Shown piece after piece: positions 46,440 to 57,775 of a stretch of 64,000 bases of DNA. This stretch comes from Luzula sylvatica. Taxonomy: Eukaryota; Streptophyta; Magnoliopsida; Poales; Juncaceae. The stretch spans positions 27,747,054-27,811,053 of the forward strand of contig OX326957.1 of assembly GCA_946800325.1 (NCBI GenBank), read 5' to 3'. Numbering within the stretch: the stretch's first letter is position 1; each line of letters opens with the position of its first letter. The notes under the pieces are model-generated. The model was not told the DNA's origin, did not search any database, and worked only from the letters and a program-made list of their open reading frames with translations. Both the position numbers and the translations under genes were made by a program.

Positions 46440-48600
46440 ACTTGGAAAAATGCAAAATAGGAAGTCTAAAACGAACAAAATAATCAGTTTTCATGTTTTC
46501 CACAAAATAGACCGTGGTCCGTAATTGAAGACTAACACAAGAATTTTTTTATTTTGTTTCAAAATTTTTGAAAAATGATGTCTAACACCTTTTAAAAATA
46601 TCAATTATCATCTTGTTCTATAAAATGTCAAAATTTATGTCTAAAATGAGCATCATACTTAATTTTAACGTGTTCCTAAAAAAATCTCGGTAATTGAAGA
46701 GTAACACATGCAAATTTTTATTTTTTCAAAAATTTGAAGAAAATGCAAAAAGTTAAGTCTAACATCACTTCATTTGCATGTTATTGTAAAAAAAAACTCC
46801 GTAATAGAAGACTATCACAAGAAAATATCAATTTTATTCTTCAAAAAAAATTGCAAAAATGCAAAAAAATTAAGTCTCACACCTTCTCAAAAATAAATTT
46901 ATAATAATTTTAAAAAAGTTTCAAAATTGTGGTCTAGGACGAGCAAAATACTCAGTTTATATGTTTTCTTCAAAATATTCCATACTTGAAGAATAACAGC
47001 AAATTTTTTTTTTTTTCAAAAATTTCGAAAAATGAAAAGTGAAGTTTTACCGTCTTTAGAAAAAAATCAATTAAACTATTTTCCTATAAAATATCAAAAT
47101 TGATGTCTCAAACTAACAATATTTCATTGCCAAGTTTTTTTTAAAAAAAAATCCGTAATTGAAAACTAACACAAGTAATTTATTCTTCCACAAATTCGAA
47201 AAAAATGAGAAATTGAAGTCCAACACTTTCAAAAAATCAATTATCAAATTTTTTCTATAAAATGTCAAAATTGACGTCTTAAACGAGCAAAATCTTTATT
47301 TTCATGTTTTTCTTACAAAAATTGCATAACTGAAGACTAACAAAAACAAATTTCTATTTTTTTTTCAAATATTTCGAAAAATATTTAAAGCGAAATCTAA
47401 CACATTCATCAAAATTAATTTATAATATTTTTCTAATAAAATAAAAAGTCGATGTCTAAAACGAGGAAATTACTCAATTTTCATGTATTTCTCAACAAAA
47501 TCCATAATTAAAAACTATCATAAAATTTATATTTTTCTAAAATTTTACAAAAATGCAAAATGTGATGTCTAACATCTGTAAATATCAATTATCATAATTT
47601 TCAAAAAATGTCATGATTAATGTCTAAATCGGCAAAATACTCAGTTTTCATGTTTTCCTAAAAAATAATCCCTTAACTGAAGATTAACACGACCAAATTT
47701 CTATTTTATTTTCAAAAAATTAAGTTCAACACCTTCAAAAAATATTAATTATCATATTTTATATCAAATGCCGAAATTCATGTCTAAAATGAGCAACATA
47801 CTTCATTTTCAAGCTTTTCTAAAAAAAACTCCGTAATTGAAGACTAACACAAGCAATTTCTATATTTTCCAAAATTCCGATAAAAGAAAAAAGCGAAGTC
47901 TAAGAACACTTTGTTTTCTTAGAACAAGTCCTGTAATTGAAAACAAACACATCTATTTTTTTTCAAAAATTTCGCAACAATGCAAAAAGTGATGGCTAAC
48001 ACACCTTAAAAAAATAAACCGATAACATTTTTTTTTTAAAAAAATTCCAAAATTAATGTGTAAACGAACAAAAAAAACATAAGTTTCATGTTTTTCTAAA
48101 ATAAACGTAATTGAAGACTAACACATTCTAATTTCTAATTTTTTCATTAAATTTCTCAAAAGTGTAAAAAGTGATGTCCACCAATTTAAAAAAAAAAATT
48201 ATATTATTTTTTAAAAAATTTTAAAAATTGATGTTTAAAACGAACGAAATATTTAATTTTTATGTTTTCCTAAAAAATTACTAATACATGCAAATTTCTA
48301 AAAAAAATTCCAAAATTTCATAAAAATTGAAAATTTTAAGTTTTAGCACTTTCGAAAAAAATATATTTATAGTAGTTTTTCTCAAAAAACTATGTAATTG
48401 ATGACTAACACATATTATCATAAATTTTTATGTAGAACCAGAAAAATACGAAATATTCAAATTTTTCACAAAAAAGTATGTAATTGATGACTAACACGTG
48501 TAAATTTCTATTTTCTTTTTCATAAATTTCGCTAAAATGCAAAAAAAAAAAATTAAATCTAACACCACCTTCAAAAAATAAATATTTTCTAAAAAAAATA
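46440..48600 (+). repeat. Degenerate satellite of block Q
   Basis: About 13 units. 'aaaattgatgtctaaaacgag'-like landmarks fall near 46627, 46923, 47095, 47269, 47453, 47610, 47765, 48050 and 48225; single spacings are about 155-185 bp. Highly degenerate. Confidence 0.8.
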
Positions 48601-48960
48601 CCAAAATTGATGTTCATATAAATTTACATTTTTCGTTGTAGCGAATATATGAGATTAAAATAAATCAAAAAAGAATCATTATCCCCATTTTACAATATTT
48701 CATTTTATAAAAAAATAAAATTGGTCTATTACCTAGCAAAATTGGGTTTATATATAAAATGATTATCAAATAATCGGGCCCTCTTGATTCAAGTTTCTAG
48801 TATTTAACATAATTGTGCCATTAAAACAAGCAAAGACAACACCAAACCCACAATTCCCTACAACAACCTTATTATAACATAATAAAACACAGATCATACA
48901 TATAATCCAAACCCGAAACCCCAGTTTCCATTATTAAACCCAGACATACACTAATTATCA

Positions 48961-50590
48961 TCACGGAAGCAATAATATTTTACCGATATGAGAGCTACTT
49001 TCAATCAATTTATGAGCCTCCACAGCCTCTGACAAGGCGAAAGTCTTGTAAACAACAGGCTTCACTTTTCCTTCTTCAATAGCCGGCCAAACAATCGTCT
49101 CTACTTCCTTGACAATTTTCGCCTTATTTTCGGCACTCCTCACTCTCAATCCCGCAGCTAAAAATAAAGTTTTAGGTTTCAGAGTTTATGGTATAGTAAA
49201 ACAATAAGATAAATGAAAGACTTTTTGTAATAACCTTGGATGGTTAATCTTTTAGAAACTATTGTTGAGAGCTTTACTTCTGAAACAGCGCCTCCTTGCA
49301 GGCCAATTATGAAAAGCCTACCATCAATAGCCAAGCTGTCGAGATTTCTTTCGAGATAAGATGCCCCCATATTGTCTAGTATTACGTCAACACCTGCTTC
49401 GAATATAATAAACTTTTTTTTTAAATAAAATATTCCATTTTATATGTCCAAACTTAAACAAAATTAATTTTTCCCATACGATTTTAAGAATTGGGATAAA
49501 TGTTTGTCCATGTACTCTGATCGGATTATAATAAATAATTTGAAGTGTAGAAAAAAAATAAAGAATATATATAGTGAGCTTTTATTTTATAAAGAAATTT
49601 GGAAGGGGCAACATAGTCACTTATAAATATTATTAACAATGCATCTTGATCTTTAGAACTAAAATGAAAGTTATAACCTTTGCCAGCAGTTTCTTCCTTG
49701 ATGCGAGCAACGAAATCTTCAGTTTTGTAATTAATGCAAACATCTGCACCCAAGTTTTTGCATGCAGCCAATTTCTCTTCGCTTCCTGAAATTTCAATTA
49801 TTCAATCATAAATATAACTAGTAAAATATTATCAAGTGTACGGATTCCTAAAAAGCTTACTAAAATTTTCAAACCTGCGGTTATGAAAACTTTACATCCT
49901 AAATATTTTGCAATTTGTATAGCAAATGTCCCAATTCCACTGGATCCTCCATGAATCTGAAAAATTCAAGCAACCTTTCACAATAAAATGGAATATCATA
50001 TAAATGGTATATTGGAGTAGAAAAGAAGAGTACAAGGAAAGATTCTCCAGGAGAAAGATGACTTGTCATAAACACAGTAGACCACACGGTACATGCAACT
50101 TCGGGGAAAGCTGCCGCATCTGTCAAGGAGATTCCTTTGGGCACACGCAACACCTGTCCAGTGGCTACCGCCACTTTCTCAGCATATCCTCCTCCGTTTA
50201 GCAAAGCACACACCTGTCATAATTGACATGATTTGTGTTGTAGACGATCGATTGAAGATAGATTGAATAAGACAGAGTAAAAATTGGGTTAAAATTGGGG
50301 AAAATTGGGTTTAAATTTAGATCTAGAACAAACACCTGATCGCCTATGTTCCAAGGGGATCCAGGAGAGAGGCTGCTTCCAAGGGCGATGATGGTACCAG
50401 AGCACTCTAGACCTGGATACGGCGGAGTCCCTGGCGGAGCAGGATGCCGGCCCAACCGCTGAAGCGTATCCGCGCCGTTCACCCCTACAGCCGCTACCTT
50501 TATCAGCACCTCGTCGTGGAGGAGAGCAGGTTCTTGTACCTCATGGACCTCCAGCGACCCTCCAACCTTTGTTATCACCACTGCCTTCAT
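48961..50590 (-). CDS. Quinone oxidoreductase, PIG3-like, six exons, copy Q
   Basis: Minus-strand exons are 50590-50336, 50213-50034, 49956-49875, 49785-49678, 49393-49235 and 49157-48961; 981 nt, 326 aa, all GT-AG and in phase. It is nearly identical to copy P. Differences in exon 1 include a three-residue shortening near residue 12 ([15 protein letters not shown]), Gly to Val and Arg to Gly giving [15 protein letters not shown], and Val to Ile in SGTIIALG. The Arg in the NRAD motif is widely conserved in the family as I recall it, so copy Q may be altered. Intron 4 is about 130 bp shorter than in P. No stop or frameshift is seen. Confidence 0.9.
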
Positions 50591-51925
50591 TTTCGATTAA
50601 GAGTTTTTACTACTTTTTAGTTCAGTTCACTCTCGGTAAAGGTTAAGGTGACGGTCTGATGGTACCGTAATTGAGCTGCTTGTTTTTTTGACCGCTCAGC
50701 GGCTACACGGAGTCTATGCACTGCGGATTTCATCGCATTGGCATCTATAGACCTACAGTATCCAATAGAACGTGCTGAAATATGTAGTGGGTGATAGCTA
50801 GACCAATTTTTAAACAAAAATAGATTGGGCTCGGGAGATCTCAGGTCTGTTGTTACGTTAACTAGGAAAATATTTGTCCAAAAATATCATTTTAAAATAA
50901 TATTATTCGAACTCATTTATTTATGATTATTCGTATATTTTACAATTATTTTATATTATGATAACAAATTTTTTTATTTTTTAATCTAATAAATAATATT
51001 GATAATGTCATTAATATAATAATAATATACTTATATAAAGAGAAAATAAAAATGATAAATTAATGTCATTAATGTCATTAATGTCATTAACATATTTATA
51101 ATAACACTTATATTAATGTCTAAATAAAAAGAAAATTAAAATGAATTTATTTCATGGATTTTTAAAATTAAATTCCTAATAATAATAATAATAATATATG
51201 ATATATGTTTTATATTACATATTAAATTATTAGTATTTCATATATAAAGTTTTTATTTTCCATTGTATTCACATTCGATTATGTAATTTTTTTGTAAAAT
51301 GATAAAGAATTGAATATGCTTAGTGTAATGTGGACCTAACAAATAATAATAGTCCACGTAATTAATGTAGGATGATGTGATTTTTCATGAATGTTTAAAA
51401 CATGGTGTAAAATAATAACACATGTGTGACTACATAAAATATTATTTTCAAAAATTCTAACAAAAAATCAATGGTTGAGATCAAAACGCATCACTAAGAG
51501 GTCTATAAAGATGAATCAACGTCACAAAATCTAATGATCAATAATCATAAATAACCATGATGATGTGGATTCATGAAAAGGATCAAATATAGGTGCAAAA
51601 TAAGAAGCGGGTAAATTTGAGAAATTTTCAAACAACCCCTATTTTAATGGATAATGTAAAAAAAATTCTGTTTTTTTTTAAACTTTAAAAGACCCATCTA
51701 CCAAATTTTTATTTTCAAATACCTCAGATAGGAATTAAAACTAATCATGAATGATATTAAATTTTTTTTTACCAAAATACCCTTCTATTTACTTATGTTG
51801 TAATTAAAAAAATTGTTATTTTTTATTAATTTAAAAAAGTCCTAATTTGTTAGCTTATAATATTTTTAATAAAAATATTATTATATGATATTTATATAAT
51901 TTTAATATTTTTGATACATTATATA
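50591..51925. other. Upstream region of oxidoreductase copy Q, no further gene
   Basis: Matches 40581-41806. The open frame at 50617-50817 (minus) is not preserved in P and is not believed. Confidence 0.45.
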
Positions 51926-51929
51926 TATT

Positions 51930-52290
51930 TGATTTTATATTGTTTGTCCTGAAAAACTAACATAAAATAATAATATAATGAACAACAATATTAAAAAAAA
52001 AAATTAAAAGTCCAAAACTGGATAGCCATTTGGAAAGCAAAACTCCTCTCCTTCGGGGATAGGCCAACATTGGTAAAGAGTCTAAAGACTACCCTAAATG
52101 CGATACCAATCTTTCTAATGGAAACCTCCAAACTATCAATATGAGTCACAAACCAAATTAAAAAATTAATGAGCACATTTCTTTGGCCCGGCCAAGACAA
52201 ATACAAGGCGGATAAAAGCCTCATTAATTGGCAAATAATTTGTTTGCCAAAAAAAGTATGGAGAATTAGGGATCCCAGATTTTAAAATTA
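51930..52290 (+). mobile_element. LINE fragment, inverted partner of 44988-45390
   Basis: The plus strand encodes KVQNWIAIWKAKLLSFGDRP, KADKSLINWQIICLPKK and WRIRDPRF with stops. It matches the minus-strand LINE at 45018-45390, including the leader 'aactaacataaaataataat'. It is cut at 'aaaattatgaa' by the next element. Confidence 0.82.
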
Positions 52291-52309
52291 TGAAGAGAAA
52301 AGTCTGTTT

Positions 52310-53602
52310 TTGGTTTATAAGAAATACCAAAATGTTCAATTTGCCCTCTGACTGTTTTTTTTGGTCATTTTGCCCCCCAAACTTGCAATTTTGTTCGGTT
52401 TGCCCCCTCCGTCCAATAACTCGTGTCCCCCCAGTTAAATGGCTGTTAACCCATGATATTTTATACATATTATTTAACCCGACCCGAAACTCATTTAACC
52501 CGACCCATCACTTATATAATCCGACCCGTTAATTAACTATATCCCCTCTCTCTCACTCCAGCGCCTCTCTCTCTCAACTCGCGCCTCTCTTCGAACCAGT
52601 AATGGTTTTTTAATGGAGAAACCAAATCCTCCAGCGCCTCTCTCTCTCTCACTCCAGCGCCTCTCTCTCTCAACTCGCGCCTCTCCAACCAATCCTCACA
52701 AACCAGTAATGGTCATGGAAACATGGGGGCAATGCTTACTGGAGGAGCAGTGGCTGCCGCAGTGGCATATGGGGCCCATCAATTGCAAGGGGGGGGGGGG
52801 GGGTCCCATGGAGGTGGTCATGGAGGTGGAATGATGGGTGGCCATGGAGGTGGATTGATGGGTGGCCATGGAGGTGGATATGGGGCCCATGGAGGTGGCC
52901 ATAGTGGATACGGCGAGTACGGCAATGGAGGTGGATCGTATGGTGGTGGTTATGGTGGTGGTCATGGCAAGTTCAAGCACGGGAAACATGGGAAGCATGG
53001 AAAACACGGTGGCCATGGCAAGTTCAAGCACGGGAAATTGGGGATTTACCAGATCATTTGTATTATGATGTACTAAATTAACAAAGTGCAAAGCAAAACT
53101 GTGATTAAATCACCAGAAAAAATCAGCGAGAGCAATTAAATCAGCAAGCATGCAAATTAATCAAAACAAATATGAAATGGCGAATCACAAGAAAAGTAAT
53201 GGAGGATGAATTTGAGGAGGAGGATGAGCACGCACAGACCGCTCCTCTTGTAAAATGGAGGGGATAAAGGATGGATCCCCAAATCTCTGAAAAATGAATT
53301 TGAGAGAGATCGGCGAGAGAGAGAGAGAGGCGCCACTGCCAGCGAGGGTTGGGTTTATCTTCTTTTTCGGCGAGATAGAGAGAGCGCCCCTGCGAGAGAG
53401 AAGGAATAGAGATGATAGGGTTTTAAATGTGGGTCGGGTTAATACTAGTGGGTCGGGTTTAAAATATATGAATAAAATATCAAACTTAACAGCCATTTAA
53501 CTGGCAAGTTGGATGGAGGGGGCAAATTGAACAAAATTGCAAGTTTGGGAGGCAAAATGACCAAAAAAAACAGTCAGGGGGCAAAATGACCAAAAATAAT
53601 CG
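52310..53602. mobile_element. Mutator-like long-inverted-repeat element carrying a gene (Pack-MULE-like)
   Basis: Inverted arms of about 230 bp. The left arm (52330-52540) includes GGTCATTTTGCCCCCCAAAC, CAGTTAAATGGCTGTTAA and ACCCGACCC; the right arm (53390-53602) is their inverse. A CT/GA-rich leader lies inside each arm. The centre carries a glycine/histidine-rich protein gene. The outer ends and target duplication could not be fixed, so the Mutator assignment rests on arm length and gene cargo. Confidence 0.7.
52723..53076 (+). CDS. Glycine/histidine-rich protein (GRP A3-like) fragment carried by the element
   Basis: The frame starts MGAMLTGGAVAAAVAYGAHQ, an alanine-rich hydrophobic segment, then GGH/GGY repeats, then HGKFKHGKHGKHGKHGGHGK, typical of the C-terminal half of plant glycine-rich protein A3-type proteins. 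The proline/tyrosine-rich N-terminal half of that family is missing, and the C terminus (KLGIYQIICIMMY) looks like read-through into non-coding DNA. A run of 15 G at 52789-52803 is inside the frame and prone to slippage. It is probably a captured, non-functional exon; expression from the element is possible but not shown. Confidence 0.55.
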   Translation: MGAMLTGGAVAAAVAYGAHQLQGGGGGSHGGGHGGGMMGGHGGGLMGGHGGGYGAHGGGHSGYGEYGNGGGSYGGGYGGGHGKFKHGKHGKHGKHGGHGKFKHGKLGIYQIICIMMY

Positions 53603-53605
53603 TGA

Positions 53606-54343
53606 TGATGCAGAATTTACAGATATTGAGTCTTTACGATTTTTAAAATTAATTGCATGCATTCAGTTACGATATTTGTTGGCCAATATCAAATTTATTT
53701 AGTACATATATATAGTAATACCACATAATTATATTTTGTTTGCGGATTTGTGCATAAGTAAACGAATAGCTAATCCGCTTGGAAGTAATGAACACGTTGG
53801 TGTTTGTTATGCCCGACTTGCATGTGTTGAGCATGTTTATCCTGAGCTCTTATTCAACACTTCACGAGATTGTAGTGTTAAATTTGTCTTGTTGTAATTT
53901 GCTTGTTTATGTAATCATTAAAGAGTGTTTCTTGATGATGTTAGTGCGACACGATTTGGTATCCTTCGGAATTTTCGTAAAGGATCTTGATAACTATGTG
54001 AATTTTACCGAATAACCGTAAAGCTAAAGCGTACCTTATGCGAAAGCGTATGTAATCCATCCTGAATTATTGTCACGTCATTACCGTCTACGAATACGAG
54101 GACAAAAGATTCGATAATAAGATAAATTGTAGAGAAATTAAATCAAACTGCTTTAGCTGCCAAGTCAGCATCTTTAGCAGCTCTCAATCTACGAAGCACG
54201 AAAAAAAAATTATCTCGCAAATTGAATCTCTCAAAAACGATTTCTCCACTTAATTAAATTCATCCCTAATTAAGGTCCAATCAAATATCAAATTTACCCC
54301 CAATCATGCAATTAAATATTTTTAAATTTCTTTTATTTTTAAG
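53606..54343. other. Intergenic, no gene seen
   Basis: AT-rich. The open frame at 53779-54015 has no family character and no splice context. Confidence 0.4.
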
Positions 54344-54635
54344 GTGATAGATACAGAGGGGAGAGAGAAGCAACTAAGCAAAGAGAAAGACGAGATTTTA
54401 AGCAAAGAGACATCGCAGTTCACGACGCACATTTATGGGGGTATGAGCTGGCAAAGGCAAGAGAACGAGGAGTTGTTTTAGAAGCTTTTGTTATCGGAGC
54501 CGACGAAAAAATTAAGATTTCGACTGGCAATGCCGAATCTAGGGTTGGAGAAGCCCAACAAAACGTAGAGATTGTCAATAAGGAAAAAGAAGATTTACTT
54601 GCTTATGTTAATTCACTTCAACCTCATTTGTCTAG
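54344..54635 (+). pseudogene. Exon-like open stretch of an unrecognised gene
   Basis: An open frame of 96 codons lies between an acceptor (TTATTTTTAAG) and a good donor (CTAG/GTAAAT). It is charged and helix-prone: RGEREATKQRERRDFKQRDI, HLWGYELAKARERGVVLEAF, VEIVNKEKEDLLAYVNSLQP. No family is recognised. The next possible exon (54863 on) does not join in phase, so this is probably a gene fragment. Confidence 0.35.
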
Positions 54636-55900
54636 GTAAATATTTTGTTTATTATTTTTCTAAGGGTATGTATGATATTTTGGATTTTATATTATGGTAG
54701 GAAAGAGTACAGAAATGGCTATAACAGAGACGAAACAAGTGTGTGAAGAAACACCAGAGTCGTTTACTTTTTTCGGAAAAGTGTGAAGAAACACCAGAGT
54801 CGTTTACTTTATTACATGATTTATTTGTAAACTTCACATTTTTACTTGAATAATTGTACAGGTCTCCGGCGCTATGTTGACGAATGCAAGTTTCGATTGT
54901 CCCGAAAATATGGATACTACAAAAGAAAGGTATCATTATAGAACCATTTTCGAGAAATTCTTCCCAAAAATATGTTTCCTCAATTGCACGAAGAGTTAGG
55001 GGCATGGAAAACACATTGGATGGAGATGAATTGGAAGATTTGAAAAGAGAGAAATAGGAAAATATTTCGAAACAAACAACAACCATCGAGACGGCCGGCT
55101 CTCACGACACTAGAAATGGCTACAACCTGGTGGGCATACATGAATTAGGAGTAGGACTAATAGATCGAGTGGCGGCTTATTAGATAGTACCTTAAGGTGT
55201 CAATCACATGTACATTCTAAATTTTACAATCTTTCTTATATATACAACAGGAAAATCATTTGCTTTCCTTTAAAAAAAAATTGCGTGGACAACAACAACA
55301 ACAACAAAACATACATCACCACCATCCCTCCAAGCATGGGATTGTTGATACAAGGCTTCAAGAATCAATGCATCACTTCCGGCTGCACAATCAATTAAAA
55401 TGAAGTTATATTTGGAACTTATTAATTATAAAAATTAGAATTACGTAATATATTTATGGAAATCTAAACAAGCATAGAGTAATATATTCTTGTTTTGTGT
55501 TTTCAGACAAACCAAAGATATCGGCACAAATTTAAATTAACTCTAAATCAGCCAGCTTAAAACCTGAGTTTACAATGACCTTTTTAAGATTTTGTTTTTA
55601 ACTTAACCGAAGTTCTCAATAATATTTTACTCATTACATATATGAAGTCTCTTACAATTTCCTCGTTGTTGACAAGTGATATTTTGCGTAGTGTTAAATG
55701 TAGTGTTAAAATAAATATGTGATCAGTAATTGGACCCGATTTAACACATGTATATGTGTTAAATGAGTATATGATAAATGAATCAACCAATTGGGGTATC
55801 TGCCCAAACCTACTTTGACACATAAAATAATCCAATTTCACACATGAACTTAATTGCTTGGTTTCCACCAATTCCAAGTATCAATTAGAGAGGACAATGC
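54636..55900. other. Unassigned, with a 32-bp tandem duplication
   Basis: GTGTGAAGAAACACCAGAGT occurs at about 54751 and 54781. Short open pieces (for example ENTLDGDELEDLKREK near 55006) suggest decayed coding DNA on the plus strand. Minus-strand frames here are probably shadows. 55200-55900 shows nothing recognisable. Confidence 0.3.
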
Positions 55901-56076
55901 ACTTTTTCTCTATATATTAGGAATGATTATATGAAACCATTATGAATGATTATATGAAACCTCCATGAAAAATTCAATTTTCTGAGATAACTTCTCTTTT
56001 CTTAATTGGCTTTTTTTGAAGAAAAATGTAAGATAAAAGATTTGTATGCAGCCTCTGTTACATAAAGTACTCAAAA

Positions 56077-56080
<4 letters not shown>

Positions 56081-56145
<65 letters not shown>
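56081..56145 (+). repeat. (GA)n microsatellite, about 32 units
   Basis: An uninterrupted GA run of 65 nt. Confidence 0.98.
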
Positions 56146-56147
<2 letters not shown>

Positions 56148-56149
56148 AC

Positions 56150-57045
56150 CATATAGACGTTTGCGCGATTGTAGAAGTTCGCACAATGGTAGGCGGAACG
56201 CGGAAGGGTCATAAAGGAGATACAAACATACTTGCTAGTGATACAGACCTTAGAAGAAATAACCGGCATGAACATGAGGATAATAGCAGTGTTCTGACTT
56301 TGTAATGGTTCTTTCGGAATCATAAACGATGACACCGGCGACGAGCTTTTTATAAGAGTAAATTGAGCTGGGCAGTACATTGGAAGAAAAAAAAGACTGA
56401 ATTCGGTAGGGAGTAACACCGGATAATTTATTTTTCAAAAAGGAAAACCTTTCGGTTATTCCTTGGCTTGTATTAAAAAAGAAAAATGATTACATAATTT
56501 GTAAACAATAATAATAAAAACATAAAGTGTACTATGTTGTTATAATTTTCGCTTTATTTTTTCCTCGCCTTGTCCATTGGATGGCTTCTTCGTATGCTTT
56601 TTGTGCAACTGAATTTGATTGTAGGATGCGTCCATCAAATATCCTTGCGAGTAACACCGGATAATGAGTCAAGCAAGCACGATAATGGGCAATGCACGTT
56701 GGGATAAGCCTTATGTTCTTCACATCACTCAAGTCAACCTGATAAAAGTCAGAACACTGTTATTGGAAACTGCATATGAAGTAATATTGGTGCATTACAC
56801 ACGGGGAAGTTGCATAGCAAGCGAAAGTTCCTTCGAAATTTCCTAGGCCACTCATTCCAAAAATCTTCACGTATTATAGGAAGCAATTCTTTAAAAAGCT
56901 TAACAATATCTTTAGGAATACCTCTCATTTTTTTTCTTAAGAGATCAATATATGATAGAAAATATAATTTAACATTTTTTGGTAGAGTCTATGCAAAATT
57001 GAAGAAATATAATATATATAATTAACTATTGAGTGAGATTGAGAG
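56150..57045 (-). pseudogene. Unrecognised minus-strand coding pieces
   Basis: Minus strand 56960-56780 reads MRGIPKDIVKLFKELLPIIR, EDFWNEWPRKFRRNFRLLCN; 56730-56532 reads DVKNIRLIPTCIAHYRACLT, LLARIFDGRILQSNSVAQKA, YEEAIQWTRRGKNKAK; 56400-56150 holds another open stretch. A short duplicated segment (ATTATCCGGTGTTACTC) appears in two of them. Stops separate the pieces. I do not recognise the protein; a decayed gene with possible introns is likeliest. Confidence 0.3.
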
Positions 57046-57770
57046 GAGAGAATGGTGGGAAAGATGGGTGTACGCCTCTTTATTTATAACAATTGGGAAG
57101 ATATCATGTGCAAAGTTTTTCAAAGAAAAATATGTTAAAGATTTGCTTATTTAAAAGTATTCATTGAATGATTTACTAAACAATTAAGAAAAATGAAGTG
57201 TATGAGAAAATATTTAGTCGTTATTTATTACGAATGAATAAGTAGAAAACATATTTAACCGAATAATGTATCTTGAATTTTTTACTTTTGTTAGGAAAAA
57301 ATATAACACAATGATCTTTTGTTTTTATTTTGCCTATACGATTTCTTGATAATATACTATTTTAAATTTATATAAAACAAATTACAAATAAATTTACTTC
57401 AAATAAATAAATTAAATGAGCAAATTTTCCGCCGCCAGGAAATTCCCTGACGAGGCACTCATATTTTTTATTACCCTCTCAATTTTTTTGAATGTGCAGA
57501 TTTTTGGTTATTACTTTAAAAATATATATTTCTTTAGATGTATCACATAAATTTTTAGTTGTGTCTTATAACGTTTTATATGTATAATATACATTTCTAA
57601 AGTACAATGCATGTTGGTTTAATATATACTTTTATAATGTATTTTAAGGATATACCGTTTAGATATTTTTTTTTTGAAAATAATAGAGTAGGCTCTTATG
57701 TCCTACTTCTATTTAATAATTCATGTATTAAAATGAGTTTTTACATGAATTTAAGAAAGTTTCTTTGAAG
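57046..57770. other. Intergenic, no gene seen
   Basis: AT-rich with no feature recognised before the LTR target duplication at 57771. Confidence 0.4.
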
Positions 57771-57775
57771 GTATT

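Larger units (their letters stand above)
46122..51925. repeat. Segmental duplication, block Q
   Basis: Direct repeat of block P without the LINE. It contains an uninterrupted satellite (46440-48600) and oxidoreductase copy Q, and is bordered on both sides by LINE fragments in opposite orientation (43764-45390 minus, 51930-52290 plus). Confidence 0.9.

Noticed and set aside
50617..50817. Small minus-strand frame upstream of oxidoreductase copy Q
   Set aside because: Not preserved in block P, where a 31-bp difference breaks it.
52696..53091. Minus-strand Met/Thr/Ser-rich frame opposite the glycine-rich gene
   Set aside because: Shadow of the repetitive GGH coding strand; no independent support.
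55940..56419. 159-aa minus-strand frame containing a Leu/Ser run
   Set aside because: The centre is the (GA)n microsatellite; only its right part overlaps possible coding remnants.
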